Shown here: positions 44,393 to 56,173 of the stretch, piece after piece
Layout of the letters: the number at the start of each line of letters is the position of its first letter
Position numbering within the stretch: the stretch's first letter is position 1
Source: Tillandsia leiboldiana
Taxonomy: Eukaryota; Streptophyta; Magnoliopsida; Poales; Bromeliaceae
Direction of reading: 5' to 3'
Length of the DNA: 64,000 bases
Assembly: GCA_029204045.2 (NCBI GenBank)
Contig: CM055067.1
Location: 26,362,838-26,426,837, forward strand
Made by a program: the position numbers and the translations under genes
The notes under the pieces: generated by a model
Databases searched by the model: none
Seen by the model: only the letters and a program-made list of their open reading frames with translations
What the model was told of the DNA's origin: nothing

Positions 44393-45500
44393 AGACCCAA
44401 GAGTTATGGATCCAGATGGCACAGATGTCGGAGGCTGTCCGATGCCAGAAGGAGGCCATGGAACGTTCGATGCGCTTGTTGGAGCAGAGAGCACAGCTAG
44501 TTGCAGTACCGCTTGAGTGTCCTCCAGTACTCTCTTCCTATGCGGTGGTATTTTCAGTTGTACCAGTGGCGCCGACAGAGCGAGCAGCCCCCTCCGTGCC
44601 GACGAGCAGTGCCGAGGCACCGAGGCAGGGTGGATAGTGGATAGTAGCTGAGCTTCGGGACGTCATTGATCGATGGAGCCAGTCCCGGCAGTCTGAACCA
44701 TCCCGATTCATAGGTTTGAGTTGGAGCCTTTGTAGGCAGAATTGGGGTTGGTGGTGATGGAGAGACTATCTGAGAGCCTCCCTGTGCTAGGGAGTTTATA
44801 CAGTTGTTGAACTGCACGCTCCAGGTTTCGAGGGACGAGGCGCATAGGATATGTTTGACTGGGAATGGTTTGCGCCAGGATACCTTTCAGCTTAGTTGGT
44901 CCCTCCGTTTTGGATTATTGACGCTTCGATAGAATAGGCGTGGTGTGTGGAGCGTGGCGCTGCAGTTCCTTGGGATAGGGATCTGCCACCAGAGGCGAGT
45001 TCTGGATTTTGGTGCTTCGCGCCGAGTGATGGAGGACAGATCGGACGGCAGAGACATTTCTGATTTCTTTTCCTGGATAACGGGTCCCCGAGATGCCAGA
45101 GTTTGGGCGGGTCCCGATAGCAGCATCAACATCTACGTCAGAGTGGCGCGGCGGTAGCATGGATTGGCTATCTGCGGAGGACCGCATTTGTCACCCTTGT
45201 GTGAGTAGAGGCGGAGGTCGTGCTCCCCATTTGGATGGTCTTGATTTTCAGGCAAACTGAGCGATGACCACTTTCATCGAGCAGATGAATTTGTGCCGCC
45301 CGGCTGGAGGGCGCCACAGCAGCAGATTGGGTTGTCACCGGCACGATTTCTTTACAGTAGTCTGAGATAGAGTGTTTTTGGTTTTCCTGTCTGGACTGGA
45401 GGTAGAGTTGTTACCACGTGCACTAGAGGTACAGGTTCCTGTTGGTATTGTGCACTTGGGGAAGCCTTATGGATTATGTCTTGTGCTGTTGAGACTTGGA
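44393..45500 (+). pseudogene. Ty3-D gag and protease remnants, unit 1
   Basis: A short open piece (44416-44637) reads AQMSEAVRCQKEAMERSMRL, matching the coiled-coil part of Ty3-E gag (LAQMSEAVQRQEE). Further segments line up with the Ty3-B gag remnant (about 44935-45180) and with the protease region (about 45410-45500, before a PHVLHVEE-like word). Frames are broken repeatedly and the capsid core is missing. 44027-44392 is leader without genes, and 45501-45979 shows nothing recognisable. Confidence 0.6.
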
Positions 45501-45979
45501 ATTTTACCGGCAAGTTGACGGTTTTTGGTTGGGTGCTACCTGTTGAGCGTAGGTGACGTTTAGGACTAGAGTTGTGTTCCTAGGGGTCACGGTTAGATCG
45601 TAGCTTCTGTTTTGTAGCCACAGCAGGAACGGCTTCAACACTTCTCTCCCTTTTCTCGCCTTGTACTGAAATTTCCGAACATGACGAGAGCTTCGAAAGA
45701 CTGCTCCAGAAATGGAGACGGTGCCCGAAACTGTTCTTGTTTGATTGGGGCGAAGGCACTGGTCTTTCAGAATTTTCAGACTTTTCGTTAATTTCAGCTG
45801 TTTTTATAAACAGAGAGTTAGGGTTGACGACTTTCCTGCTGGTGGGGCCCTTACCTTTTCTTGTTGGGTTGTGGTGACGTTCTTCGTGTAGTTTGGACGA
45901 GTAGATTCGGTTAATCTTCCTTGTCCCCAGCTTTTTGGAGTTCCTGAGGTTTTCTGCGTCTCAGCTCGGAGGTGTTTTG

Positions 45980-46253
45980 CGTTGGACCCCTCGCCCGTGA
46001 TTGACTCGCTCTAGTTGAGATTTGTGGGTGTGGGAGTACGAGGGACGCCCGTTGCGAATTCTGGCTCGTGTGATGAGAGAATTGCGCAACCGGGCCATGC
46101 CGTACTGATTATTATTTTGTTGAGGAGCAATCACGGGGAGTGAGTAGCGACTGAGGAGTTGGAGACTGTGTTGTTGGATGCTTACCCTTGGCGTTGAACT
46201 CCCTTTGAGCCGTGTTTGTTTCGAGGACGAAACTTTCTTTTAGTGGGGGAGGA
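45980..46253 (+). pseudogene. Ty3-D integrase tail and polypurine tract, unit 1
   Basis: DPSPVID, then in another frame YEGRPLRILAR and MRELRNRAMPY, match the integrase C-terminus. These are followed by TTTCGAGGACGAAAC and the polypurine tract AGTGGGGGAGGA (46242-46253) touching LTR 2. Confidence 0.65.
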
Positions 46254-49200
46254 TGTGAGGACCCAGAAATTCCCACGTTTGGATTACTGTTGGATCTGCG
46301 GCTTCTGGAGACCCCTGTTGGGTGTTAGAGGTGTTTGTGCGCATATTGGACCCAAGGATTGGACCCGGCATGAAAAAACGGATCAAGTTTGCTTTCCGGG
46401 AATTTTTGGTAAATTTTAGAAGTGGAATTTGGCAAATCGGACTTCGGATTTGGATTCAGCGCGCGAAAACGGTCAAGATGGACTATTTACTTGTATTTTT
46501 CGGAGCCCGGATGACCCGGCACGGATTTCGAGGTGATTTGGTACTGTTCCGGCCGCCGGAGGGGCGGCGGCGGCGGCGGCGGGCGGCGGAGCGCGGCGGC
46601 TGGTGGCGGCGGAGGCGCGCGGTCCACCGCGGAGGCGTGCACACGGGGGCTGGCCATGTGGCGGCTCCCGGTTGGCGGGCGCAGTGGGCGCGGTCCGCGG
46701 GATTGGCGCGGGTGCACGGTGGACCGGGACTGGACACGTGGCAGATCGGGGTTGGCGCGGCGTTGTGCGCGCGGTCCATGGTGCGGGGAGCTGGTACCTC
46801 GGGCCGCGTGCCCGACAGGCACGCGTGGGCGCACGTGGGGCGCGGCGTGGGCGCGTTGACCCGAGGCTCCCGGTGTGGACGCCACGTGTCGTCGCGGGGT
46901 TCGGCCACGTGGCGCATGGCTGTTGGCCCAAACAGCTGTTTGCTGTTTGGGTGTACACGTGGCGGCCTGGGGATTTTCCGGGCGTGAACAGTAACGGGCC
47001 GGGCCCGTTACTGTAGCAGCCCGGAAGTACCGGGCGCCCGAAACTTTGGGCCAAGAGCCCAAAAGGTGGATTTTCGGGCTGGGCCTATAAATAGCTGGCT
47101 TGCTTGGGCTTTTTGCCCCCTTTCCCGAGCTCCCCTGCCCATGGCCCCTTTAGCAAAGTTGGAGATCTTCATCTTGCGCATATTCTGGCAGAGGCCCGGA
47201 TTTTTTGGAAGCCGCGGCGTCGACGACTTCGGCATCGGAACGCGGTGTGGCGATCTTTCATCGGAGGCCCGTTATCGTCGCAGTTCGATCTGAGATGTCC
47301 ACAGAGCTACTCCGTCAGTATTTTTGGACGATTCTTGCGGCGTTGGAATCACGAGAGGTACGTCTTCGACTTTCGTGTTGATCATCTTCCTGGATTCAGA
47401 GTTTATGACGCGGTTTCGAGGCATTTCTAAGCCGCTGTTTTCTAGTGGAGTTTTTGGACAGCGGCCCCTTGCCGGAATTTTATCTCCTCAACTGGACATC
47501 GGATCGAGACGAGCCTATACACTTTTTGGATCTACTCGTCGCGAGGATTATCATCGTATTTTTTGGGATTTTTATGAGGCTTGCCCGAAGGTATACTGTT
47601 TCCCCTCTTACTGTGCAGAGTTTTACAGTTGTGTGGTTGTGAGTGTTTGCGCACCTGTACTGTAGAATTTGTAACTCGGCCTACGGGGCTCGGATTTGGA
47701 CGTGCAGGGTACCGTTTCGAAGATATCGACACGAGGATCGCTGTGATATTTTTATTGGATTTTTCTGGCCATTTTCAGTAGGTGAAAAAGGGACATCTTT
47801 GGGACTAAAATTCTGTGTATGTTTTTATGGACAGTTTTGGACTTGATGTGTATTTGTGGACTTTGTGTTGTACCCAGGAGAGTTACGAGTGTTGCTGGAT
47901 CTTTTGGAGTAGGAGATTTGGATTTCCTGGTATTTTTAGCTGTACGACCCTGGACAGTTGTGCACCTTCAGGTGGGTGGCTTGCTTTCAAGATCTATGGA
48001 CTGTGCTCTAATTCTATTGCTATAGAATCATGCATGATAGTGATTGGACTTGGGTAGCATGTTAGAGTGTAGGAATTGTTGATCCTTGTTTTATCTGTCG
48101 ATCTTGTGATCTCTTGCTTCCTACTATCATGTTAAACATTTGTTATATTGGAACCTGACCTAGCACCCCCGTCATATGTTGCATGTGTAACCAGACCAGT
48201 AGAAAACCCTCACTTGGGCTAGGGTTATTTATGTTTAGACATTCACACTTTATGTCGCGTTCCTGGACTTAGTGTTATCCTCGCCCGGGTAGTGGGCCGA
48301 GCGGTCGGGACTTCTCTTTAGTGTGGGATGCATTTGCACTCGTGCTTGGGAGCAGAGTGGAGTCTGGTAGATGTGGTGGTTCGCTTGTCTGTATCGGGAA
48401 CCGTTTGGGGTAAACGGTGGACCCGAGAGATCTTGTTTTCCCCTGTTTGGGTCATCGCCACTGTGTTAGTGGCAGTAGTGTACTAGTGTTAGCCGGACCT
48501 AGAACCCAGAACCCTTTTCGACACATACATGATTTTAGTCTACCAATGTTTTCTTCCAAACATCGAAGGGCCGCTGGAGTCTGCTCTTGTTTGATTGGAC
48601 AAAGGCATCAGCCCTTCGGGGTTTGGGTAAAACACTTGTTTTCTAACTATTTTTCTAAAAAGAACTAAAATCATTAAATATGGATTTCTTCCAGATCAAA
48701 TTAGTTTTCAATAACAAATGTCACCTTTTTCCTGTAAATCTCCCCACTCGAAAGGATTCGAGTGGTCTGGGTTCTAGGGGCCGTTCCTCTGTCGGGACGA
48801 AAGCCACGGGGGCCGAGCCTGGAACCTGTTCTTGTTTGATAGGGTTGTAGGGTAGGTCTCCCGGGACTTTCGGGCCCTGTTGGTGTCTTCTGCGAGTTGT
48901 ACTGTGATTATTGCTTTCCCGAACTATAAAGGATCGGAAACTTCGATAGTCGGAGCCTAGAGTCTGTTCTTGTTTGATAGGGTTCTTAGCACCGGTCTAT
49001 CGGGTTTCCGAACCCTTATGGTGTCGGTCTTTCTGGAGAGTTTAGTGTTCTGTTGTGGGAGCCGTCTGGTGAACGGTGGCCCCAGCGGTGTGACTTCTAG
49101 CTTGTGGTTGAGAGTTGGTGTTGTTGGTCGATCTTGTTGATCGTGGTTTGGACTATAGCCTGCATGAGCCATATTTGAGCTCGACAGAGATACGCGGATA

Positions 49201-50015
49201 CTTTCCTCGGTGGGGTCGCTCCCCTCGAGAGCCACTCCGGAGTTGGGCCTGTTACTTGCTATCGCGACTTGTCGACGCCGTCCCTCTGACTGGCCCAGTT
49301 AGCGGCAGTCACGGACACCCTACGGTAGACCCGTCCTGTTGAGGATATGCGGCAGTAGGTGGGCGCAGGTTGACTGGACCCTTTGAGGCAGTCAGTTTAG
49401 ATTTGGTGAGTTTACTGTGTGTGTTAGTAGATGCATCACATTTCATCTGTTCCTTTTCTTGAGCATCTAGATAGAGGCATAGTAGCTGTAGAGTTACTTT
49501 TCCAGCCCTTTCATTTCAGTTTTATATTGTTACTTTATGCCTCTAGTAGACTTAGTGGGCAGTCCGTTGGGCTTGTTGGCGGCACCCACTGAGAACTACT
49601 GGGACGTAGTTCTCACACCCGTCGTGGTGTATTTTCCCACAGGGACTTCTACTCCTGTTCCTGCTGCTCCTGTTGCTGCTTCTTCTGATCGTGGTGAGGG
49701 AGTCGCGAGCTAGATCCCTACCAGTCGTTGTCCAGAGAGTAGATGTACCCTTTTTATTTTGAGAGTTTCTTGTTGAGAGACTTGTAGTGAGGTATAGAGT
49801 TGTACTTTCCTTCTGAGTTGAGTGACTTGTACTTTGGTGAGGACTTTGTACTAATTTATTTTATTTTATTTCTAGTGGTTTATTTTCAGCTCTGATATCT
49901 GGGTAGTTTAGTATCTATCTTTTGCAGGTTTGACGCTTCGTCTATACGGGGTTCACCGTATGGGCGGCGGATCTGTTAGCGAGCCTGGGTTGCAGTTCGA
50001 CGCCGGGGCGTGACA
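46254..50015 (+). mobile_element. Ty3-D LTR 2
   Basis: 3,762 bp, almost identical to LTR 1. Promoter parts recur: palindrome 46988-47014, TATA 47086-47093. No gene is visible. Confidence 0.9.
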
Positions 50016-50023
50016 GATTAGAG

Positions 50024-50035
50024 TGGTATCAGAGC
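50024..50035 (+). other. Primer-binding site, Ty3-D unit 2
   Basis: TGGTATCAGAGC, 8 bp after LTR 2. Confidence 0.9.
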
Positions 50036-52255
50036 CTAGGTTGTAGGTCATTATGGACTTAGAAACCCTAGGCTTGTGGTTGGACATTAGGATGACTACG
50101 TGAGAGTCGTGACTGTTAGCGAGAGTCCTGATTGAGTTTCATACCTCTCCCAAGGGATGGGATGAGTGATTGGCATGTTTATTTTCCTAAGCGATTATGT
50201 TGGCTGCAGACAACATAATGCTGTGGAATTGATAACATGTCTTAGACTTTCGCTGGATTGGGTCGTATGGTTGTTGTGTCCTGATGTTTGTTATTGTGCA
50301 GTGGACTACGATGCCCCTGAGATGTCGTGTAGCGAAGAGGGCACATTCCACATCTGATTAGTAACCGAGCAGCGGGAGGAAGAGCTATCAGAGCAGAGCG
50401 AGACCCAAGAGTTATGGATCCAGATGGCACAGATGTCGGAGGCTGTCCGATGCCAGAAGGAGGCCATGGAACGTTCGATGCGCTTGTTGGAGCAGAGAGC
50501 ACAGCTAGTTGCAGTACCGCTTGAGTGTCCTCCAGTACTCTCTTCCTATGCGGTGGTATTTTTCAGTTGTACCAGTGGCGCCGACAGAGCGAGCAGCCCC
50601 CTCCGTGCCGACGAGCAGTGCCGAGGCACCGAGGCAGGGTGGATAGTGGATAGTAGCTGAGCTTCGGGACGTCATTGATCGATGGAGCCAGTCCCGGCAG
50701 TCTGAACCATCCCGATTCATAGGTTGAGGTGGAGCCTTTGTAGGCAGAATTGGGTTGGTGGTGATGGAGAGACTATCTGAGAGCCTCCCTGTGCTAGGGA
50801 GTTTATACAGTTGTTGAACTGCACGCTCCAGGTTTCGAGGGACGAGGCGCATAGGATATGTTTGACTGGGAATGGTTTGCGCCAGGATACCTTTCAGCTT
50901 AGTTGGTCCCTCCGTTTTGGATTATGACGCTTCGATAGAATAGGCGTGGTGTGTGGAGCGTGGCGCTGCAGTTCCTTGGGATAGGGATCTGCCACCAGAG
51001 GCGAGTTCTGGATTTTTGGGTGCTTCGCGCCGAGTGATGGAGGACAGATCGGCGGCAGAGACATTTCTGATTTCTTTCCTGGATAACGGGTCCCCGAGAT
51101 GCCAGAGTTTGGGCGGGTCCCGATAGCAGCATCAACATCTACGTCAGAGTGGCGCGGCGTAGGCTGGGGATTGGCTATTCTGCGGAGGACCGCCATTTGT
51201 CACCCTTGTGTGAGTAGAGGCGGAGGTCGTGCTCACCCATTTGGATGGTCTGATTTTCAGGCAAACTGAGCGATGACCACTTTCATCGAGCAGATGAATT
51301 TGTGCCGACCGGCTGGAGGGCGCCACAGCAGCAGATTGGGTTGTCACCGGCACCGGTTTTCTTTACAGCAGTTCTGAGATAGAGTGTTTTTGGTTTTCCT
51401 GTCTGGACTGGAGGTAGAGTTGTTACCACGTGCACTAGAGGTACAGGTTCCTGTTGGTATTGTGCACTTGGGGAAGCCTATGGATTATGTCTTGTGCTGT
51501 TGAGACTTGGAATTTTCCGGCAAGTGACGGGTTTTTGGTTTGGGTGCTACCTGTTGAGCGTAGGTGACGTTAGGACTAGAGTGTGTGCCTAGGGGTCACG
51601 GTTAGATCGTAGCTTCTGTTTTGTAGCCACAGCAGGAACGGCTTCAACACTCTCTCCCTTTTCTCGCCTTGTACTGAAATTTCCGAACATGACGAGAGCT
51701 TCGAAAGACTGCTCCAGAAATGGAGACGGTGCCCGAAACTGGTCTTGTTTGATTGGGGCGAAGGCACTGGTCTTTCAGAATTTAGACTGTTTCGTTAATT
51801 TCAGCTGTTTTTATAAACAGAGAGTTAGGGTTGACGACTTTCCTGCTGGTGGGGCCCTTACCTTTTCTTGTTGGGTTGTGGTGACGTTCTTCGTGTAGTT
51901 TGGACGAGTAGATTCGGTTAATCTTCTTGTCCCAGCTTTTTGGAGTTCCTGAGGTTTTCTGCGTCTCAGCTCGGAGGTGTTTTGCGTTGGACCCCTCGCC
52001 CGTGATTGACTCGCTCTAGTTGAGATTTGTGGGTGTGGAGTACGAGGGACGCCCGTTGCGAATTCTGGCTCGTGTGATGAGAGAATTGCGCAACCGGGCC
52101 ATGCCGTACTGATTATTATTTGTTGAGGAGCAATCACGGGGAGTGAGTAGCGACTGAGGAGTTGGAGACTGTGTTGTGGATGCTTACCCTTGGCTTTGAA
52201 CTCCCTTTGAGCCGTGTTTGTTTCGAGGACGAAACTTTCTTTTAGTGGGGGAGGA
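50036..52255 (+). pseudogene. Ty3-D internal region, unit 2
   Basis: Repeats 44027-46253: gag piece at 50424-50560, protease-like segment near 51420-51480, integrase tail near 51990-52110, polypurine tract 52244-52255. It differs from unit 1 mostly by one-base insertions and deletions, which become denser towards the gap. Confidence 0.65.
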
Positions 52256-52536
52256 TGTGAGGACCCGGAAATTCCCACGTTTGGATTACTGTGGATCTGC
52301 GGCTTCTGGAGACCCCTGTTGGGTGGTAGAGGTGTTGTGCGCATATTGGACCCAAGGATTGGACCCGGCATGAAAAAACGGATCAAGTTTGCTTTCCGGG
52401 AATTTTTGTAAATTTTAGAAGTGGAATTTGCAAATCGGACTTCGGATTTGGATTCAGCGCGCGAAACGGTCAAGAGCTATTTACTTGTATTTTTCCGGAG
52501 CCCGTATGACCGGCACGGATTTCGAGGTGAATTTGG
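52256..52536 (+). mobile_element. Ty3-D LTR 3, first 281 bp before the gap
   Basis: Same start as LTR 1 and 2, but with many single-base losses, plus a lost stretch near 52473 (AAGATGGACTATTT reads as AAGAGCTATTT). Confidence 0.85.
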
Positions 52537-52636
52537 NNNNNNNNNNNNNNNNNNNNNNNNNNNNNNNNNNNNNNNNNNNNNNNNNNNNNNNNNNNNNNNN
52601 NNNNNNNNNNNNNNNNNNNNNNNNNNNNNNNNNNNN
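52537..52636. other. Assembly gap (100 N)
   Basis: Exactly 100 N, a conventional placeholder. True length and content are unknown; the rest of LTR 3, the 5' part of Copia-B and the rest of Copia-A could be missing here. Confidence 0.98.
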
Positions 52637-53900
52637 TGTTATGGAATTTGAGTTGGGTATTTCGTGAATTCGGTTAAGTCTTGAAGATTGAAGATAAAGA
52701 AGGTTGGATCATATAACTCAAATCTCCAAGAAAGAAGAATTCAAAAGGGATCAGGTATGTTTAACTAATTATTTTTGGTGATCCGAATACTTCTTATATT
52801 GTAGAAACACTTGGATAAATTTTTTAATTGCATAAAAATCAAAAACTGGACATGGGACATGTTCAGGATCCGGATCAGACATTCCAATCCGGATCCCGAA
52901 GGGTATTAGTCATACGCAAATCAATCGGATCCAAGCCCTTCTGATCCGGATCCGAACATGGGTTTTGCTAATTGTATGAACGATCCGGATCAGGCACTTC
53001 GATCCGGATCCCCGAAACTCTTTTTTTCAGGAAAACTGTCTGTCTCGTTACTGCAATCCGGATCGCGAAATCCGATCCGGATCGTCGTCCTGAAAAATCC
53101 CAGAAAAGGTTAGTTTTTTATTCTTATCTTCTTCCAACGGTTTCTAACCTATATATAGACCCTTTAATTCATCTTTAGGGTACGACGCCAAAAAGCGAAA
53201 AATACGACCGAAATAGAAAAATCCACATATAGAGAAGAAAGGAAATACTAGACTTAATTCTATGTTTCTTCATCTATATTAGATTTGATTCTAGGTTTTC
53301 CAACTCAGATTTTGAGTAGAATCAAATAATGAATACTTAGATGGTATTTCCGATCTATTCTAATTAAGTATTCGGCGGATCATCACCACCCAAAAACAAC
53401 GATTTCCCCAAAATCGGCGCGTGGACTCGCGTGGCCTTGTAGATTCAAGGTGCAACCGCTCTCGTGGATTCGGAGCGAGGAGGTACGTTCGTGGACTCGA
53501 AGCGTGCTACTGGGTGAAGACCGGGATTCGGCTTCGGTCGGACGTCGTGGAGTCGACGTTGGACGCGTGGATTCAGCGTTGGACGCAGATCGTGGATTCG
53601 AGAAGCGTTGCGGAGCGAGCGGAGAAGATCAACTAGGAGCGTATGGAAAAAGGTTGAGTCGTCTGTGAGTACGGTATATCACCTTTGTACGTGTTATAAT
53701 TCTAGTGGATTTCACCGTGTTATCGGTCCCGTGGTTTTTTACTCCGGTTTGGAGTTTTCCACGTAAAAATCTCTGCGTGTTATTATTTTTCCGCATTGGG
53801 TTTATATCGCAAAGATTTTTGAGTGTTTATTGTTTACACACATATCACCCCCTCTAGGTGTTTTTTACCCTATTTAGATCCAATTATATATAACCCAACA
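52637..53900 (+). mobile_element. Copia-C LTR (solo or end of an unseen element)
   Basis: TGTTATGGAATTTG to AACCCAACA, 1,264 bp, same family as Copia-A/B but a diverged subfamily: its U3 block uses GATCCGGATC rather than CAGTCCGGACC. TATA lies at 53150-53159. No primer site or polypurine tract adjoins; the left flank is the gap. No gene is visible. Confidence 0.85.
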
Positions 53901-53971
53901 GTTATGAGAGTTAAGCATGCTAGAGTAGAGTAGTTCTAGGATGGGTGACCCCTGGAAAATGGGGCGTCACA
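53901..53971 (+). mobile_element. Cassandra LTR scrap with 5S-derived sequence
   Basis: GAGAGTTAAGCATGCT, then AGTAGTTCTAGGATGGGTGACC and the LTR end GGGCGTCACA match 60915-60982. No primer site follows. The left side is cut by the Copia-C LTR. Confidence 0.75.
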
Positions 53972-54270
53972 ACTACTATCCTGCAAATTTTGGAGCATCG
54001 CATGGTACCCACCTTCACTATCCACCTCATACTGATCTTCTAGCAAACCGTTCTCAACCTGGGCCTTCTAGCCATCATCCACATGTAGTTGCTCCTCAGA
54101 TGTACAATAGAAGTTCAACACTGAAAAGAAAAACTCTAGATAGTAATAGAGCAGATGCTTATGGGATTATTCTGGAAGTTCCTCTGACTTTCGCTATTCC
54201 TGTGGTAATTTACATTGATTTTCTATTTACTCGTTGAATTTTAAATGGTTTATTTTAACAACTTGCAGTT
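53972..54270 (+). pseudogene. Possible captured host exon fragment
   Basis: A frame translates as a His/Pro/Ser-rich stretch (YYPANFGASHGTHLHYPPHT, then SSHHPHVVAPQMYNRSS and a basic LKRK). It is unlike any retroelement protein in the window and of lower GC content. It continues to about 54200, where CTGTGGTAATTTAC could be a splice donor; ACTTGCAG at about 54260-54267 could be an acceptor. I do not recognise the gene; low-complexity regions of plant regulatory proteins look like this. No start, stop or promoter of its own is visible. It adjoins the CACTA end and may have been carried by it. Confidence 0.4.
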
Positions 54271-54539
54271 CCGACAGATATTTTGTATAATGTTTGATTG
54301 TATTAAAGTGTTGTCTGTTGGTACTTTGATGCTTTAGAGTTTATAAATGTAGCAGCTTAGCAAATTGATTGATGGCGTATTTTTTATTGGATAGTAAGTT
54401 GTTCATTTAATCTTTCATCAGGAACAACTCCGTTTTCCATATTGTTTTGCTCAATTATTTATTGATACTGAATCAGTCAATTAATTGGTTACAATACTTT
54501 GGCATTTGGTAAAGGATGAAGTTTAGGTTCATTCAAAAA
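54271..54539. other. AT-rich stretch without recognised features
   Basis: Nothing recognisable. It could be intron or the inner part of the CACTA element. Confidence 0.5.
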
Positions 54540-54963
54540 TTTAGTCGCGACAATTTGTCGTCGCTGCTCGCCAAATCATTTTGTAAGATGCGGCACCCCT
54601 TTGTCTTACATTTGGTGGCGACAGTCGCTGCCACCTTTATCTAGACATTTGTCGCCACCGTTTCTCCAGACATTTCGTGGCGACTGTTGTCGCCACCGTT
54701 TTTCAGACATTTGGTGGCGACAAATGTCGCCACCGTTTCTTCATACATTTGGTGGCGACAAATGTCGCCACCGTTTCTTCATACATTTGGTGGCGACAAT
54801 TGTCGCCACCTTTTCTGTCGCCGCTAAAGTTGTCGCCGCTATATACTTTCGGCGACATGCTTTGAGGTGGCGACATTTAGTCGCCGCCAAAATTATTTGG
54901 TGGCGACTTTTTGGCTTATGGTGGCGACTTTTGTCGCCACCAAATGTCATGATTGTAGTAGTG
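54540..54963 (-). mobile_element. Right end of a CACTA transposon (CACTA-1)
   Basis: On the minus strand the terminus reads CACTACTACAATCATGACAT, ending at 54963. Inside lie at least eight copies of GGTGGCGAC/GTCGCCACC, many as inverted pairs (for example arms GGTGGCGACA and TGTCGCCACC), in units of about 38-39 bp at 54630-54810. Terminal CACTA plus subterminal repeats is the known layout of En/Spm-type elements, where the repeats bind the transposase. No transposase gene is seen and the left end is missing. GAA (54964-54966) would be the 3-bp target duplication. Confidence 0.7.
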
Positions 54964-56173
54964 GAAGTTGCTCCCCGACTTGTGCTGCACCTTCGGGAGG
55001 AATTCGGGGATTTTACGTGGCACACTTTTCGAGGTTCCATTTTCTTCGGCGCGTCGCGACGCTCGTTCGCCGGTGTTCCCTTTCGTCGTGTTTCGGTGCG
55101 CGAGCTCCCCCGGCCTACCCGACCACCTTTTCAGGCGATTCTTGCGCCGTTGGAGTGGCGACAAACAGGGCTTCAATCTTGGTATTTCCAGCTTCCCCTC
55201 GTTTCGCGCTTTTCGAGGTGTTTTTTCGAGTTTACTGTGACACTGTTTCTATGGTTGAGACTTGGACAGCGGCGCGGTCCTTCGGCGATATCTCCGCGCT
55301 CGGACATCGGATCGGGACGTGCCTATACACTTTTTGCATCTACGCGTCACAAGGATTATTGTCGTATTTTTTGGGGATTTTTTCAGAGACTTGCCCGAAG
55401 GTATATTCTTCCCCCTTTACTGTGCAGAGTATTACAGTTGTGTATGTTGTGAAGTTTCGCGCTCACCGCGTTGTGGAATTTGTAACTCAGCCTACGGGAC
55501 TCGGATTGTGACGTGCAGGTATCCGTTTCGAAGGGCTCGACGCGACGATCGCGGCAGTATTTTTATCGTATTTTTCGTAGTCTGTTCTGCAGTTGGAAAT
55601 TTCAGATCTTCAGGTTTGTTTTCTGCAGATTGTTGTACTTGGATATTTTTTGGAATAAAGTGTAACTTTGGACTGTATGTTTGAACCAGGAGGAGTTGTT
55701 CAGTGTCTTTGGACCTTAGGGACTGTGGATAAGTGGAGGTTGTTGCCCCTGGTATTTTTCAGCTGTTGGATTTTGGACAGTTAGCGCCCTCAGGTGGGTG
55801 GCCTTGTCTCCAAGATTGATGGACTGGACATTAAATCTGCTATAGTAGGACTATGCATGATGTGAATTTCTTGTGTAACATGCTAGAATGTAGGAATTGC
55901 TATTTCCTTGTACTATCTGATGATCTTGTGATCTCCTTGCTTTCTACCATCTGTTAAATTATAGTTATCTTGGAACTTGACCTAGCACCCCCGTCATATG
56001 TTGCATGTGTAACCAGACCAGTAGAAAACCCTCACTTGGGCTAGGGTTATTTATGTTTAGATATCCACACACTGTACCTTATTCCTGGACATAGTGTTAT
56101 CCTCGCCCGGGTAGTGGGCCGAGTGGTCGGTACTTCCTTTTAGTGTGGGATGCATGTTGCACTCGTGCTTGGG
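54964..56173 (+). mobile_element. Ty3-E LTR, first surviving part
   Basis: Matches the R-U5 region of the Ty3-B and Ty3-D LTRs (compare 8849-9700 and 41420-42335). U3 is missing at the CACTA end. No gene is visible; the 283-aa open frame at 54601-55452 crosses the CACTA border and is spurious. It is broken at 56173 by Ty3-F; TTGGG (56169-56173) would be the target duplication. Confidence 0.75.

Larger units (their letters stand above)
40237..52536 (+). mobile_element. Ty3-D tandem array: LTR-internal-LTR-internal-LTR
   Basis: Three LTR starts (TGTGAGGACCC at 40237, 46254 and 52256) and two internal regions of about 2.24 kb (44007-46253 and 50016-52255), all in the same orientation. The third LTR runs into the gap. 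The period is about 6.0 kb. Internals hold only gag, protease and integrase-tail remnants, so the element is non-autonomous. The array lies inside Copia-B. Confidence 0.85.

Noticed and set aside
54601..55452. 283-codon ORF
   Set aside because: It runs across the CACTA end into the Ty3-E LTR and translates subterminal repeats and LTR; the reading is accidental.
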